Source: Nocardia spumae
Lineage (GTDB): Bacteria > Actinomycetota > Actinomycetes > Mycobacteriales > Mycobacteriaceae
DNA: 64,000 bases
NCBI RefSeq assembly: GCF_020733635.1
Contig: NZ_JAJFZL010000001.1
Location: 3,906,001 to 3,970,000 of the forward strand
Reading direction: 5' to 3'
Shown: positions 9,070 to 16,756 of the stretch, in pieces
How the letters are laid out: every line of letters starts with the position of its first letter
How positions within the stretch are numbered: the first letter of the stretch is position 1
Position numbers and translations under genes: made by a program
Notes under the pieces: generated by a model
Seen by the model: the letters and a program-made list of their open reading frames with translations, nothing else
Told to the model about the DNA's origin: nothing
The model's database searches: none

Positions 9070-9075
9070 GGGCGG

Positions 9076-9636
9076 GTGCGAGCGACTGCGGACCCGGCCA
9101 TGCGGCTGCGTGGCAGTTGTGTCGCCGCGGCGTCGGCGACGGTGAGTGTCGCCGCCCACGCCCTCGCCGGTGGTACCGATTTCCCGGGCTCCGCCGCGAT
9201 CATGCTGCTCATCGCCGCGAGTTCCGTCACCGGTGTCGTGGCCGCGCACACTCGGACCGGCCCGCTCGGGGTGATGGGTCTGCTGGCGCTGGGCCAGCTG
9301 CTCGGACATACCGCCTTGTCGGTGCCGGCGCACTGCCGTACCGACCTGTTCACGGTGCCGATGCTCATCGCCCACCTGGTGGCGATCGTGGCCGCGGCGC
9401 TGCTGATCCGCGGTGCGGAAACGACGCTACTGCGCGCGGTTTCGCGAATCCGCAGGGCCATCCACCGCTCCTTGCGCGCACCGGGATGCCGCGATGTCGT
9501 CACCATCGTGTCGGCACCGGAGGCGATCGCGCCGCACCGGCGACTGGTGCTGGCATCGGGTACCGGCCGACGAGGTCCGCCGGGCGCCGCCGGTTCGTTC
9601 GCCGGCCCGTATCTCGCCGGGCTGTCGCGGGCGTAG
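9076..9636 (+). CDS. Small integral membrane protein heading the copper/peroxidase genes
   Basis: I do not recognise a named family. The 186-residue product has hydrophobic segments at about 10-30, 38-58, 66-85 and 93-112. A basic, probably cytoplasmic tail follows (RAVSRIRRAIHRSLR onward). A single HC pair (AHCRTD) lies between the last two helices. Its position upstream of a PCuAC lipoprotein and a DyP peroxidase parallels the CopD-like membrane protein in the Streptomyces lividans Sco-ECuC-DtpA copper locus, but similarity to CopD is not evident from sequence. A copper-related role is inferred from context only. Confidence 0.6.
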   Translation: MRATADPAMRLRGSCVAAASATVSVAAHALAGGTDFPGSAAIMLLIAASSVTGVVAAHTRTGPLGVMGLLALGQLLGHTALSVPAHCRTDLFTVPMLIAHLVAIVAAALLIRGAETTLLRAVSRIRRAIHRSLRAPGCRDVVTIVSAPEAIAPHRRLVLASGTGRRGPPGAAGSFAGPYLAGLSRA

Positions 9637-9710
9637 ATTTCGGCCGCGCCGGCGGATACTCCGCCGGTCCGCGGTGGCGCGCGTGATCCGGCGTCGACAC
9701 CGGTGGCAGT

Positions 9711-9755
9711 GCCCTCCATCACCGCCGCCCTCCATCACCGCCGCCCTCCATCACC
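9711..9755. repeat. 16-bp tandem repeat, about 2.8 copies
   Basis: Unit GCCCTCCATCACCGCC starts at 9711, 9727 and 9743; the third copy is cut after 13 bases. It lies in the 226-bp gap between the membrane protein and the PCuAC gene, where I see no other element except the ribosome site of the latter. Confidence 0.85.
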
Positions 9756-9862
9756 CGCCGGCCGTCCGGTCGTCCGCTCGAGTACCGATTCTCCGGGAGC
9801 GGCAGGCGCCCGCATGCGCCCCGACGGGATCGAAGCATCTTTCACCACACTGGAGTCCTGAC

Positions 9863-10495
9863 ATGTTTTCCGTACCCCATTCGCCCGTCACCGCTCGCCG
9901 GGTGCGCGATCGGCCGGTCCGGCGCGCGGCGCCCGACGGCCTGTCCCACGGCGTCGGCATCGCCCCCGCGAAGCGACGCCGGTTCGAGTATCCGCCGGCG
10001 GTCGGTGCGATCTGCGCCGTGGCGCTGGCACTGGCCGGATGTTCCTCCGACAGCGGAACCACCGGCGCGGCGGCCGATTCGGTGACCGTGAGCAATCAGT
10101 GGATCAAGGCCGCCGAGGCCGGTATGTCGGCGGCGTTCGCCGATTTCACCAACAACGGCGACCACGAGATCCGGATCGTCGACGCGACCAGCCCGGCCTC
10201 GGCGCGGATGGAGATCCACGAGGTGGTGCCGGCCGCCGGTGGGATGACGATGCGACCCAAGGCCGGTGGTCTGGTGATTCCGGCGCACGGCCGGGCCACG
10301 TTGACGCCGGGCGGCGACCATCTGATGTTCATCGATCTGAAGGCACCGTTGCGCACCGGCGCGCAGACCCCGGTCACGGTGAAATTCGCTGACGGGACCA
10401 GCACCACCTTCGCCGCACAGGTCCGGGATTTCGCCGGGAACCAGGAGAACTACGCACCGACCGGGGACGCCACGGCCCCCGCGCACGGTGGCTGA
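9863..10495 (+). CDS. PCuAC-domain copper chaperone lipoprotein
   Basis: ATG 9863 follows GGAG by 7 nt. The 210-residue product has an unusually long basic n-region before the lipobox LALAGC, which places the lipidated Cys at residue 60; no closer in-frame start exists. The mature part is a PCuAC domain carrying the Cu(I) set: His in MEIHEV, Met in GGMTM, and the H-x-M of GDHLMFIDL. It would act on the outer face of the membrane, delivering copper to exported cuproenzymes. It overlaps the DyP peroxidase start by 8 bp, so the two are translationally linked. In Streptomyces the equivalent ECuC works with Sco and DtpA; no Sco gene is seen here. Confidence 0.9.
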   Translation: MFSVPHSPVTARRVRDRPVRRAAPDGLSHGVGIAPAKRRRFEYPPAVGAICAVALALAGCSSDSGTTGAAADSVTVSNQWIKAAEAGMSAAFADFTNNGDHEIRIVDATSPASARMEIHEVVPAAGGMTMRPKAGGLVIPAHGRATLTPGGDHLMFIDLKAPLRTGAQTPVTVKFADGTSTTFAAQVRDFAGNQENYAPTGDATAPAHGG

Positions 10496-11678
10496 GCGGC
10501 TGTCGCGGCGGCGCCTGCTCGGCGGTGGGGTCGCCGCGGCGGGAGCCGCCGCGGGCGCGGGTATCGCTCTCGGCGCCGAACGGTGGCGCCCGGCCGCCCC
10601 CTCGGATTCCGGCACCGCTCGCGAACCGTTCTACGGACCCCATCAGGGCGGGGTCGCGACCGCACCCCAGCGCCACGCGGCGTTCGTCGCCTTCGATCTG
10701 CGCCCCGGCACGGCACGCGCGGACATCATCGGACTGCTGCGCATCTGGTCCGGTGACGCCGCGCGCCTCACCGGCGGTGAGCCCGCACTGGCCGACACCG
10801 AGCCGGAGCTGGCCCATCGACCGGCCCGGCTCACGGTGACCGTCGGCTTCGGTCCACGGCTGTTCACGGTGGCCGGACTGGAATCGGCGCGGCCCGAATC
10901 CCTGGCTCCGTTGCCGCCCTTCGGCATCGACCGCCTCGATCCGGGATTCTGCGCCGGCGATCTGCTGCTGCAGGTCTGCGCGGAGGAGGCGACGACGGTG
11001 GCGCACGCGGTGCGGGCGTTGTCGCGCAGCGTGACATCGCTGGTCACGCTGCGCTGGACCCAGCGCGGGTTCCGCGACGCCGCCCCCGGGCAGACGATGC
11101 GCAATCTCATGGGCCAGGTCGACGGCACCGTCAACATCTCCCCCGGCGCCGACTTCGACCGGCTCGTGTGGGACGACGGAGCCACCCGGCCGTGGCTGCG
11201 CGGCGGCACATCGATGGTGCTGCGGCGGATCGCGATGAATCTGGACACCTGGGACGAACTCGACCCGGACGGTCGGGAGCTGACCGTGGGCCGGCGCATC
11301 GCGACCGGCGCCCCGCTGACCGGAACCCGGGAGACCGACGATCCGGATTTCGCGGCGGTCGATGCGCACGGCATCCCGGTCATCCCGCCGTCGGCGCATA
11401 TCGCGCGGGCGCATCACACCGCCGACTCCGAGCGGTTCCTGCGTCGCGGGTACAACTACGACGACGCGCCCGGTCCCGGCGCCACCTCGAATTCGGGCCT
11501 GCTGTTCGCCGCCTACCAGCGCGATATCGCGGCACAGTATCTGCCGGTGCAACGGCGGCTCGCCGAATTCGACGCCCTCAACACCTGGACCACCCCGGTC
11601 GGTTCCGCGGTATTCGTCATCCCGCCCGGAATCTCCGATCCGCAGGGCTATCTCGGGCAGAGCCTGCTGGAGGGCTGA
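10488..11678 (+). CDS. Tat-exported DyP-type heme peroxidase (DtpA/EfeB-like)
   Basis: The 396-residue protein starts with a twin-arginine signal (LSRRRLLGGG, then an Ala/Gly-rich stretch). The DyP signature GxxDG is GQVDG around residue 208-212, with the distal catalytic Asp. The proximal heme His lies in the HIARAHH segment near 305, followed by the C-terminal block FLRRGYNYDD. DyP peroxidases use H2O2 to oxidise bulky substrates or, in the Streptomyces Sco/ECuC/DtpA system, take part in extracytoplasmic copper handling. GTG 10488 lies inside the last codons of the PCuAC gene, indicating co-translation. Confidence 0.95.
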   Translation: MAERLSRRRLLGGGVAAAGAAAGAGIALGAERWRPAAPSDSGTAREPFYGPHQGGVATAPQRHAAFVAFDLRPGTARADIIGLLRIWSGDAARLTGGEPALADTEPELAHRPARLTVTVGFGPRLFTVAGLESARPESLAPLPPFGIDRLDPGFCAGDLLLQVCAEEATTVAHAVRALSRSVTSLVTLRWTQRGFRDAAPGQTMRNLMGQVDGTVNISPGADFDRLVWDDGATRPWLRGGTSMVLRRIAMNLDTWDELDPDGRELTVGRRIATGAPLTGTRETDDPDFAAVDAHGIPVIPPSAHIARAHHTADSERFLRRGYNYDDAPGPGATSNSGLLFAAYQRDIAAQYLPVQRRLAEFDALNTWTTPVGSAVFVIPPGISDPQGYLGQSLLEG

Positions 11679-11697
11679 GCCGATATCCGTCGCGGAA

Positions 11698-11742
11698 GCA
11701 GTGAGTGCGCTCCGGTAGTGATTGCCGTGGTGCACTCACTGC
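11698..11742. other. Perfect 11-bp inverted repeat with 23-nt loop
   Basis: Arms GCAGTGAGTGC (11698-11708) and GCACTCACTGC (11732-11742) lie 20 bp after the peroxidase stop. A terminator is possible but there is no T-run. The gap upstream of a TetR gene also makes it a candidate operator. A separate 10-bp palindrome CCGCATGCGG follows at 11745-11754. Confidence 0.5.
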
Positions 11743-11783
11743 ACCCGCATGCGGTGAGAACCCGGTCACGGCGGCCCGGCTTG

Positions 11784-11789
11784 TAGCAT
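11784..11789 (+). promoter_or_regulatory. -10 element TAGCAT of the TetR gene at 11796
   Basis: TAGCAT ends 6 nt before GTG 11796. The inverted repeat at 11698-11742 lies just upstream, within reach of autoregulation. Confidence 0.6.
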
Positions 11790-11795
11790 CGCGGG

Positions 11796-12518
11796 GTGCA
11801 GACAGGCCCAGCACCCACGCTCCCACCCGGCAGCAAGCGGGTCGACGCCCGAACCGAACGGTGGCGTGAGCACCGGCGCCGGGTCCGCGCGGAGTTCGTG
11901 GACGCGGCGTTGCGGGCGCTCGACGATCACGGCCCGGGTGTCAGCATGGGCGAGATCGCGAAAGCGGCGGGTGCGGCGAAACCCAAGCTGTATCGCCATT
12001 TCTCGGACAAGACCGATCTCTACAACGCGATCGTCGACCGTATCGGCGACATGTTGTGGGAGCGGATCATGTCCCGCATCGATCTCACCCACGACTCGGC
12101 CACCGAACTCGTGCGGCGCGGAGCGATCGAATACGCCGCGGCGGTCCGCGAACATCCCCATGTCTTCCGGTTCATCGCGCACAGCCACTTCACCCAGCAC
12201 GCCGACGAATCCGAACGCGCCCTGCAGTCGGCGCGGGGTGCCGCGCGGCGGGCAGCGACCCTCGTCGCGAGCGTGGCCGACGCACCGGTCGACGTGGACA
12301 GTGCCGAGCTGGTGATCTATTCGATGTTCGGGGCGGTCGCCTCGGCCACCGACTGGTGGCTCGGCGCGCGGCGCCTGTCACCGGCGGCGATGTCCGCCGA
12401 GGAGTTCATCGAGTACCTCACCGCGATCATTTCCGCGCTGATGCAGACCTCGGCCCGGGTCAACGGCATCGCCGTCGACCCGGACGCACCGCTGTACCGG
12501 GCATTCTCGGCCGGCTGA
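11796..12518 (+). CDS. TetR-family transcriptional regulator
   Basis: The 240-residue protein has the TetR_N helix-turn-helix at about 30-80 (ISMGEIAKAAGAAKPKLYRHF-like region, ending in the characteristic KLYRHFSDK). A long helical ligand domain follows, of the type seen in lipid-related actinobacterial TetR proteins. The start is fixed by a -10 hexamer 6 nt upstream. It is monocistronic, convergent with the small membrane protein at 12522. The regulated genes are not evident; the peroxidase operon directly upstream is a possible target. Confidence 0.9.
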   Translation: MQTGPAPTLPPGSKRVDARTERWREHRRRVRAEFVDAALRALDDHGPGVSMGEIAKAAGAAKPKLYRHFSDKTDLYNAIVDRIGDMLWERIMSRIDLTHDSATELVRRGAIEYAAAVREHPHVFRFIAHSHFTQHADESERALQSARGAARRAATLVASVADAPVDVDSAELVIYSMFGAVASATDWWLGARRLSPAAMSAEEFIEYLTAIISALMQTSARVNGIAVDPDAPLYRAFSAG

Positions 12519-12521
12519 GGC

Positions 12522-12872
12522 TCAGTGCCAGAGCACGGCGACGAAGACGTTGGCGATCGCCAGCACACCGGCGGCGTCGACCATCCAGGCAATCGTCTTG
12601 CCGCGCTTGGCATCCGCGTGCGCCACCTCGGCCAGTCCGGCCACCGCGACCGCGATCACCAGTTTGACCACGATCTTGGCCATATCGAGATTCTTGTCGA
12701 GAGAGTCGATCCCGTCGGCCATCCCGACCAGGATCAAGCCGGTGACGATCTGCGCTCGGGCACCCCAGAGCATCACCTGTGACACCGCGGGACGTCCGGC
12801 CGCGTAGCCACCGATGACCGCGGCGAGACCCAGCAGGTGGGTGATGACCACCAGGTTGTAGACGACTGTCAT
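12522..12872 (-). CDS. Conserved small membrane protein, four helices
   Basis: The 116-residue product has hydrophobic segments at about 4-24, 32-52, 62-82 and 95-115, with short polar loops (GIDSLDKNLDMAK, HADAKRGK). It starts directly with a membrane helix and shows no enzymatic motif. I cannot name the family. It ends 3 bp from the convergent TetR gene. The ATG at 12872 follows a -10 element by 7 nt. Confidence 0.75.
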   Translation of the reverse strand: MTVVYNLVVITHLLGLAAVIGGYAAGRPAVSQVMLWGARAQIVTGLILVGMADGIDSLDKNLDMAKIVVKLVIAVAVAGLAEVAHADAKRGKTIAWMVDAAGVLAIANVFVAVLWH

Positions 12873-12879
12873 GGCACAC

Positions 12880-12885
12880 AGCGTA
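12880..12885 (-). promoter_or_regulatory. -10 element TACGCT of the small membrane protein
   Basis: On the minus strand TACGCT is followed by GTGTGCC and ATG 12872, a 7-nt gap. Confidence 0.6.
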
Positions 12886-13110
12886 AATCATCGACGGCTC
12901 GTCAACGACAGCATGTAGTAGTTTCGCCTGTCACGCGGTATCCGCGCCCGCCCCGGGATCGACGAGGTGGCGGAAATACGTGCGTTTCACGCCCGAGCGG
13001 CCCGGGTAGTCATTCTGAGGTGGCTCTCTTCGGTCGCGCCGTCCCAGCGGCACGAATTCGGGTGGGTCGGGGAACTGCTGTGTCGCTCGGTGAATGGCTA
13101 GGAGAAGAGG

Positions 13111-14091
13111 GTGGCGGTTGTACTCGTGCTGCGCGCACGTGGACTGGGTGATCTTCTCACCGCGGTCCCCGCACTTCGTGCGCTGCGCCGGGCCAGGCCA
13201 CGCGATCACATCGTGCTGGCGGCGCCACATCGCCTCAAGCCCATCGTCGACCTGATCACCTCGGTGGACGAGATGGTTCCGGCCGCGCATCCGCAGGGCT
13301 TGCGCTGGGACGGACCGGCTCCCGCGCTGGCGGTGAATCTGCACAGCGCCGGCGCCGAGGGCATCGTCGAGCTCACCCGCACCGAGCCCACCCGCCTGCT
13401 GAGCTATCGCAACAGCTCCTTCCCCGAACTCGACGGCCCCGCATGGCAACCCGAGATGCACGAGATCGATCGCTGGTGCCATCTCCTGGAGTCGGCCGGT
13501 ATCAGCGCCGATCGCCGCAATCTGGGATTGGTTCCGCCGGTGGCCACCACCAGCCACCGCGACTGCGTGGTCGTCCACGTCGGCGCGGGGGCGCCCGCGC
13601 GCCGCTGGCCCGGTGAACGTTTCGCCGCCGTGATCCGGCATCTGCTGGTGCAGGGCCGCGAAGTGGTGGTGACCGGTGACGAGTTCGAACGCGATCTGGC
13701 CCTCGGCATCGCCGCGCGCGCCGGCCTGTCACATGATCAGGTGCTGGCCGGTCAGCAGAATCTCATCGAATTGTCGGCCACGGTCGCCGAGGCCGCCCTG
13801 GTGGTCTGCGGCGATACCGGGGTGGCTCATCTCGCCACCGCGTTCGGGACCCGCACCGTGACGTTGTTCGGCCCCACCGCACCGGGCCTCAGCGGACCGC
13901 CACCGCACCTGTCGGGCCGCCATATCGCCCTGTGGGCCGGTCACACCGGTGACCGGTACAGCGACAGCACCGACCCGGGACTGCTGCAGATCACGGTCCC
14001 CCAGGTGATCGAAGCGGTCGACACCCAGCTGAGCCGGCGCCGGTGGGCCGAGGCCGACCGCCGCGGGCCCGCCTATCGCCGCGTGGGCTGA
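13111..14091 (+). CDS. Glycosyltransferase family 9 (heptosyltransferase-like)
   Basis: The N-terminus VLVLRARGLGDLLTAVPAL is the classic GT9 opening. In the C-terminal half, the nucleotide-sugar region holds HVGAGAPARRWP and the CGDTGVAHLA block with the conserved Asp-Thr-Gly and His. In Gram-negatives these enzymes add ADP-heptose to LPS core. In an actinomycete the acceptor is unknown, perhaps a cell-wall glycan or glycolipid. GTG 13111 sits behind AGAAGAGG. The 238 bp upstream contain nothing I can name beyond the divergent promoter of the small membrane gene. Confidence 0.9.
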   Translation: MAVVLVLRARGLGDLLTAVPALRALRRARPRDHIVLAAPHRLKPIVDLITSVDEMVPAAHPQGLRWDGPAPALAVNLHSAGAEGIVELTRTEPTRLLSYRNSSFPELDGPAWQPEMHEIDRWCHLLESAGISADRRNLGLVPPVATTSHRDCVVVHVGAGAPARRWPGERFAAVIRHLLVQGREVVVTGDEFERDLALGIAARAGLSHDQVLAGQQNLIELSATVAEAALVVCGDTGVAHLATAFGTRTVTLFGPTAPGLSGPPPHLSGRHIALWAGHTGDRYSDSTDPGLLQITVPQVIEAVDTQLSRRRWAEADRRGPAYRRVG

Positions 14092-14100
14092 TCACCCGCT

Positions 14101-14113
14101 CCGGTAGTACCGG
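14101..14113. promoter_or_regulatory. 13-bp palindrome after the GT9 gene
   Basis: CCGGTAGTACCGG is a perfect dyad 9 bp past the GT9 stop and 67 bp before the next start. It could be an operator for the next gene or a minimal hairpin; no partner is known. Confidence 0.3.
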
Positions 14114-14179
14114 GGTATCAGGACACGATGGCACCGCCGGGGGACGCGGGATCCGGTCCGGCGAATTCAGCATCATCCC

Positions 14180-15280
14180 ATGACCATTCCCCTGTCCCCC
14201 ACTCCGCGCCGGTGGCATCGGCCCCTGCTGGTGACCGCGGGTGTGATGGGTGTGCTCGCCGTGTCCTGCCTGTGCGCCATGATGATCGACGATCGCCGGA
14301 TCCTCGGCGAATCCGTCTGGCTCAAACCCGCGAAATTCGGATTCGCCTTCCTCACCTACACACTGACCCTCGCCTGGCTGCTGTCGATTCCGCATCGCGG
14401 CGCCCGGGTGACCTGGTGGATGGGAACGCTGTTCGCCGTCACCGGGCTCGTCGATGTCGGATTCATCGTCCTCCAAGCCGCCCGGGGCACCTTCAGCCAT
14501 TTCGATACCGAAACCGATCCGGTGAATTCCATCGGGCAGCTGGTGTTCGCGTCCGGCGTTCCGGGCCTGTTCATCGCCAATCTCGTTGTCGCGGTGATCG
14601 TCTCGTGGCAACGTCTGCTCGACCGGCCGACCAGCCGGGCCGTGCACGCCGGGCTCGCGATCGCGGTGGCCGGTATGGCGCTGGGCTATCTGATGGGGTT
14701 CACCGGCGAGCAGACGGTGCAAGCCGCCGACGGACACCTCGTGCGACTGGCCGCCGGGCACACCGTCGCCGATCCCGGACTCGCCGTCCGCGACGGCGTG
14801 CGCGATATGCCGATCACCCATTGGAGCACCCTGGGCGGCGATCTGCGGATCCCGCATTTCGCGGGTCTGCACGGCATTCAGATCCTGCTGGCCGTCGTGG
14901 CCGTCACCGCCTGGTTCGCCCGGCGCCGGCCCTGGCTCGACGAAGGCGTGCGCGCCCGATTGGTCGGCGTGCTGGCACTCGGATACGCGGGCCTGGTGGC
15001 GCTTTTGTTGTGGCAGGCACTGCGTGGACAGGCGCTGATCCATCCCGACCGGAGCACACTGCTGACCGGTGCGGCGCTGGTCGCGGTGACGCTCGCCGCC
15101 GCGATCGCGGTCCTCGGGTTCGGCTATCGAAAGCGTTCGGCATCCTTGGCCAGCGCCACCAGATTCGCGGCCAATTCGGCCAGTTCCTCCCGGCCCGCGC
15201 CCTCGGACACGGCCGTGGCCACATCCTCGGCGGCACAGCGGGCAGCGAACCAGCGATCGGCGAGATCGGTGGCCTCCTGA
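14180..15280 (+). CDS. Multi-pass membrane protein of unknown function with long antisense-overlapping tail
   Basis: The 366-residue product has about eight hydrophobic segments between residues 14 and 312, with FDTETDPVNSIGQ and THWSTLGGDLRIPHFAGLHG as conserved-looking loops. I do not recognise the family. The last ~50 residues (Ser/Ala-rich, after GYRKRS) are read from DNA that is the coding antisense of the convergent zinc-finger gene, an overlap of 157 bp. That tail is probably not part of the ancestral protein. An upstream CAGCAT at 14168-14173, 6 nt before the ATG, is a weak -10 candidate. Confidence 0.7.
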   Translation: MTIPLSPTPRRWHRPLLVTAGVMGVLAVSCLCAMMIDDRRILGESVWLKPAKFGFAFLTYTLTLAWLLSIPHRGARVTWWMGTLFAVTGLVDVGFIVLQAARGTFSHFDTETDPVNSIGQLVFASGVPGLFIANLVVAVIVSWQRLLDRPTSRAVHAGLAIAVAGMALGYLMGFTGEQTVQAADGHLVRLAAGHTVADPGLAVRDGVRDMPITHWSTLGGDLRIPHFAGLHGIQILLAVVAVTAWFARRRPWLDEGVRARLVGVLALGYAGLVALLLWQALRGQALIHPDRSTLLTGAALVAVTLAAAIAVLGFGYRKRSASLASATRFAANSASSSRPAPSDTAVATSSAAQRAANQRSARSVAS

Positions 15281-15450
15281 GCGCTCAGCACCACCGAGTC
15301 CTCGGGGATTCCGGTGCCTTCCAACCCCTTGCGATGTTCGTAGGCACGTTGCCGGCACGACTGCCGGCAGTATCGGCGGCGGCGGCCGATCTCGGAATCG
15401 GCGATCTCCCGGCCGCACCACAGGCACGACGACAGCACACGGCGCGACAT
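15124..15450 (-). CDS. Small zinc-binding protein (C-x2-C/C-x3-C finger)
   Basis: From ATG 15450 the 108-residue product begins with a treble-clef-like finger, CLWCGREI then RYCRQSCRQRAYEHR. A helical C-terminal half rich in Glu and Ala follows (LSAQEATDLADRWFAAR onward). The basic finger suggests nucleic-acid binding, but this is inference. The start is supported by a -10 hexamer 8 nt upstream. Its stop lies inside the convergent membrane-protein gene. Confidence 0.75.
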   Translation of the reverse strand: MSRRVLSSCLWCGREIADSEIGRRRRYCRQSCRQRAYEHRKGLEGTGIPEDSVVLSAQEATDLADRWFAARCAAEDVATAVSEGAGREELAELAANLVALAKDAERFR

Positions 15451-15458
15451 GACCCGAC

Positions 15459-15464
15459 ACCTTA
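15459..15464 (-). promoter_or_regulatory. -10 element TAAGGT of the zinc-finger gene
   Basis: TAAGGT is followed by GTCGGGTC and ATG 15450 on the minus strand (8-nt gap). Confidence 0.5.
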
Positions 15465-15584
15465 TCGTCCTGCCCGCCGCCGTTATCCCGACCACGCCGA
15501 TTTCGTCCGATGCCCGCGAGCCACACCGGGGCCGCGGCACGAGCCCCCGGCCGGGACCGTAAAATACACCGATTGACCGTCACC

Positions 15585-15611
15585 GGGAACCGATCGGGCC
15601 CCTGGCGCGTT
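15585..15611 (+). promoter_or_regulatory. SigR/SigH-type promoter of rbpA
   Basis: GGGAAC (15585-15590) and GTT (15609-15611) are separated by exactly 18 nt, the consensus layout for the thiol-oxidative-stress sigma factor SigR of Streptomyces or SigH of mycobacteria. rbpA is a known SigR target in Streptomyces. Transcription would begin about 40 nt before the start codon, leaving room for the GAGAGGA ribosome site. A TTGACA at 15610-15615 overlaps but lacks a good -10 at the right distance. Confidence 0.7.
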
Positions 15612-15658
15612 GACAGTGCAGTAGAACGTTGCCGACAGGCCAGAGAGGACCGCACACC

Positions 15659-15994
15659 ATGGCAGATCGCGTACTCCGAGGTAGCCGGCTCGGAGCGGTG
15701 AGCTACGAGACGGACCGCGACCACGACCTGGCACCACGTCGAGTGGCGCGGTACCGGACCGACAACGGCGAGGAGTTCGACGTCCCCTTCGCCGACGACG
15801 CCGAGATCCCGCCCACCTGGCTGTGCCGCAACGGCCAGGAAGGCATCCTGATCGAGGGCACCACCCAGGAGCCCAAGAAGGTCAAGCCCCCGCGCACCCA
15901 CTGGGACATGCTGCTCGAGCGGCGTTCCAAGGAGGAACTCGAGGAGCTGCTGCAGGAGCGCCTGGATCTGCTCAAGACCCGGCGCGGTCGCTGA
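15659..15994 (+). CDS. rbpA: RNA polymerase-binding protein RbpA
   Basis: The 111-residue sequence is unmistakably RbpA. It has MADRVLRGSRLGAVSYE at the N-terminus (including the basic linker), the central RbpA core domain, and a C-terminal sigma-interacting domain with THWDMLLERRSKEELEELL. RbpA binds the RNA polymerase beta/beta' subunits and group I/II sigma factors and stabilises the open complex; it is essential in mycobacteria. ATG 15659 has GAGAGGA 9 nt upstream. A strong hairpin terminator follows the stop. Confidence 0.98.
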   Translation: MADRVLRGSRLGAVSYETDRDHDLAPRRVARYRTDNGEEFDVPFADDAEIPPTWLCRNGQEGILIEGTTQEPKKVKPPRTHWDMLLERRSKEELEELLQERLDLLKTRRGR

Positions 15995-16018
15995 GACCGC
16001 TCGGCCGATACGAGCCGA

Positions 16019-16057
16019 CGACATCCCCCCCCGCACCCCGGTGCGGGGGGGATGTCG
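16019..16057 (+). terminator. Strong GC hairpin after rbpA
   Basis: Arms beginning CGACATC then a C-run and GCAC (16019-16036) pair with GTGC, a G-run and GATGTCG (16041-16057). The stem is about 17 bp with one slipped base and a loop of about four bases. There is no T-run, as is usual in this lineage. Confidence 0.8.
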
Positions 16058-16156
16058 CGTGTCGGGGCCCACTGTCGTCCCTGGAACGTCGTCCTGGGAA
16101 TGTCACCGCCCTGTGCCAGAATCCGCCGCACCGAGACGAGGCAGTGGTGGCACATC

Positions 16157-16756
16157 ATGGGGGATTTCTTCGAGCGCATCGTCGATGTCGAGGTCACGGC
16201 GGCCGAGGCCCCGCGACTCGCGGCGCGACTGGTCGACCGGCTCGTCGCCGAAGGCGTTCTGACCGCGCAGCTCAGCGCCGAGGGCGTCTACAGTCTCGAC
16301 GCCGACCAGGGATATGTCCCGGGCCCGAACTGGGCCACCGCGGTGCAGCATCCGGGCTGGGATCCCGGACCGGTCGCCGTCATCGTGGGACCGCACGCGC
16401 ACTGCGGCGGACAAGGGATGAGTGAGGCGGAGTTCGCCGAATGTCCACGCTGCGATGAGCGGATCGTCATCTTCGGATATCCGCAGCTCGAACCCGACTA
16501 CGCCCGTTGGGAACCTGTCACGCGGGCCATCTCCGCCTGGCAGTCGACCGGCACCGGCGCGGTGCGCTGCGGCGCGTGCGAGGCCGACGGCATTCCGGCA
16601 AGTTCTGACCGTGATCCCGGCCCCGCCGGGGTCAGTGACTGGCGACCTTGCGGTACTGCAGCAGCGCCAGCGGTACCGCCACCACCAGGATCGCCACCGA
16701 ACACGCCACCGCGTACTCCACGCAGTGATCGACCGGCCAGCCGTGTGGTGCGGTGA
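16157..16756 (+). CDS. Hypothetical protein with two Cys pairs
   Basis: The 199-residue product begins MGDFFERIVDVEVTAAEA. It has two likely metal-binding cysteine pairs, CPRC (about residue 96) and CGAC (about 138), around a segment resembling a split zinc ribbon. I recognise no named domain. The last ~40 residues, Pro- and Ser-rich, are read antisense to the end of the ABC permease gene (125-bp convergent overlap), so the native domain probably ends near IPASSD. It sits between the rbpA terminator and the NRPS cassette. Confidence 0.65.
   Translation: MGDFFERIVDVEVTAAEAPRLAARLVDRLVAEGVLTAQLSAEGVYSLDADQGYVPGPNWATAVQHPGWDPGPVAVIVGPHAHCGGQGMSEAEFAECPRCDERIVIFGYPQLEPDYARWEPVTRAISAWQSTGTGAVRCGACEADGIPASSDRDPGPAGVSDWRPCGTAAAPAVPPPPGSPPNTPPRTPRSDRPASRVVR

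Noticed and set aside
15610..15615. TTGACA as a housekeeping -35 for rbpA
   Set aside because: No acceptable -10 lies 16-19 nt downstream, while the overlapping GGGAAC-N18-GTT fits exactly.
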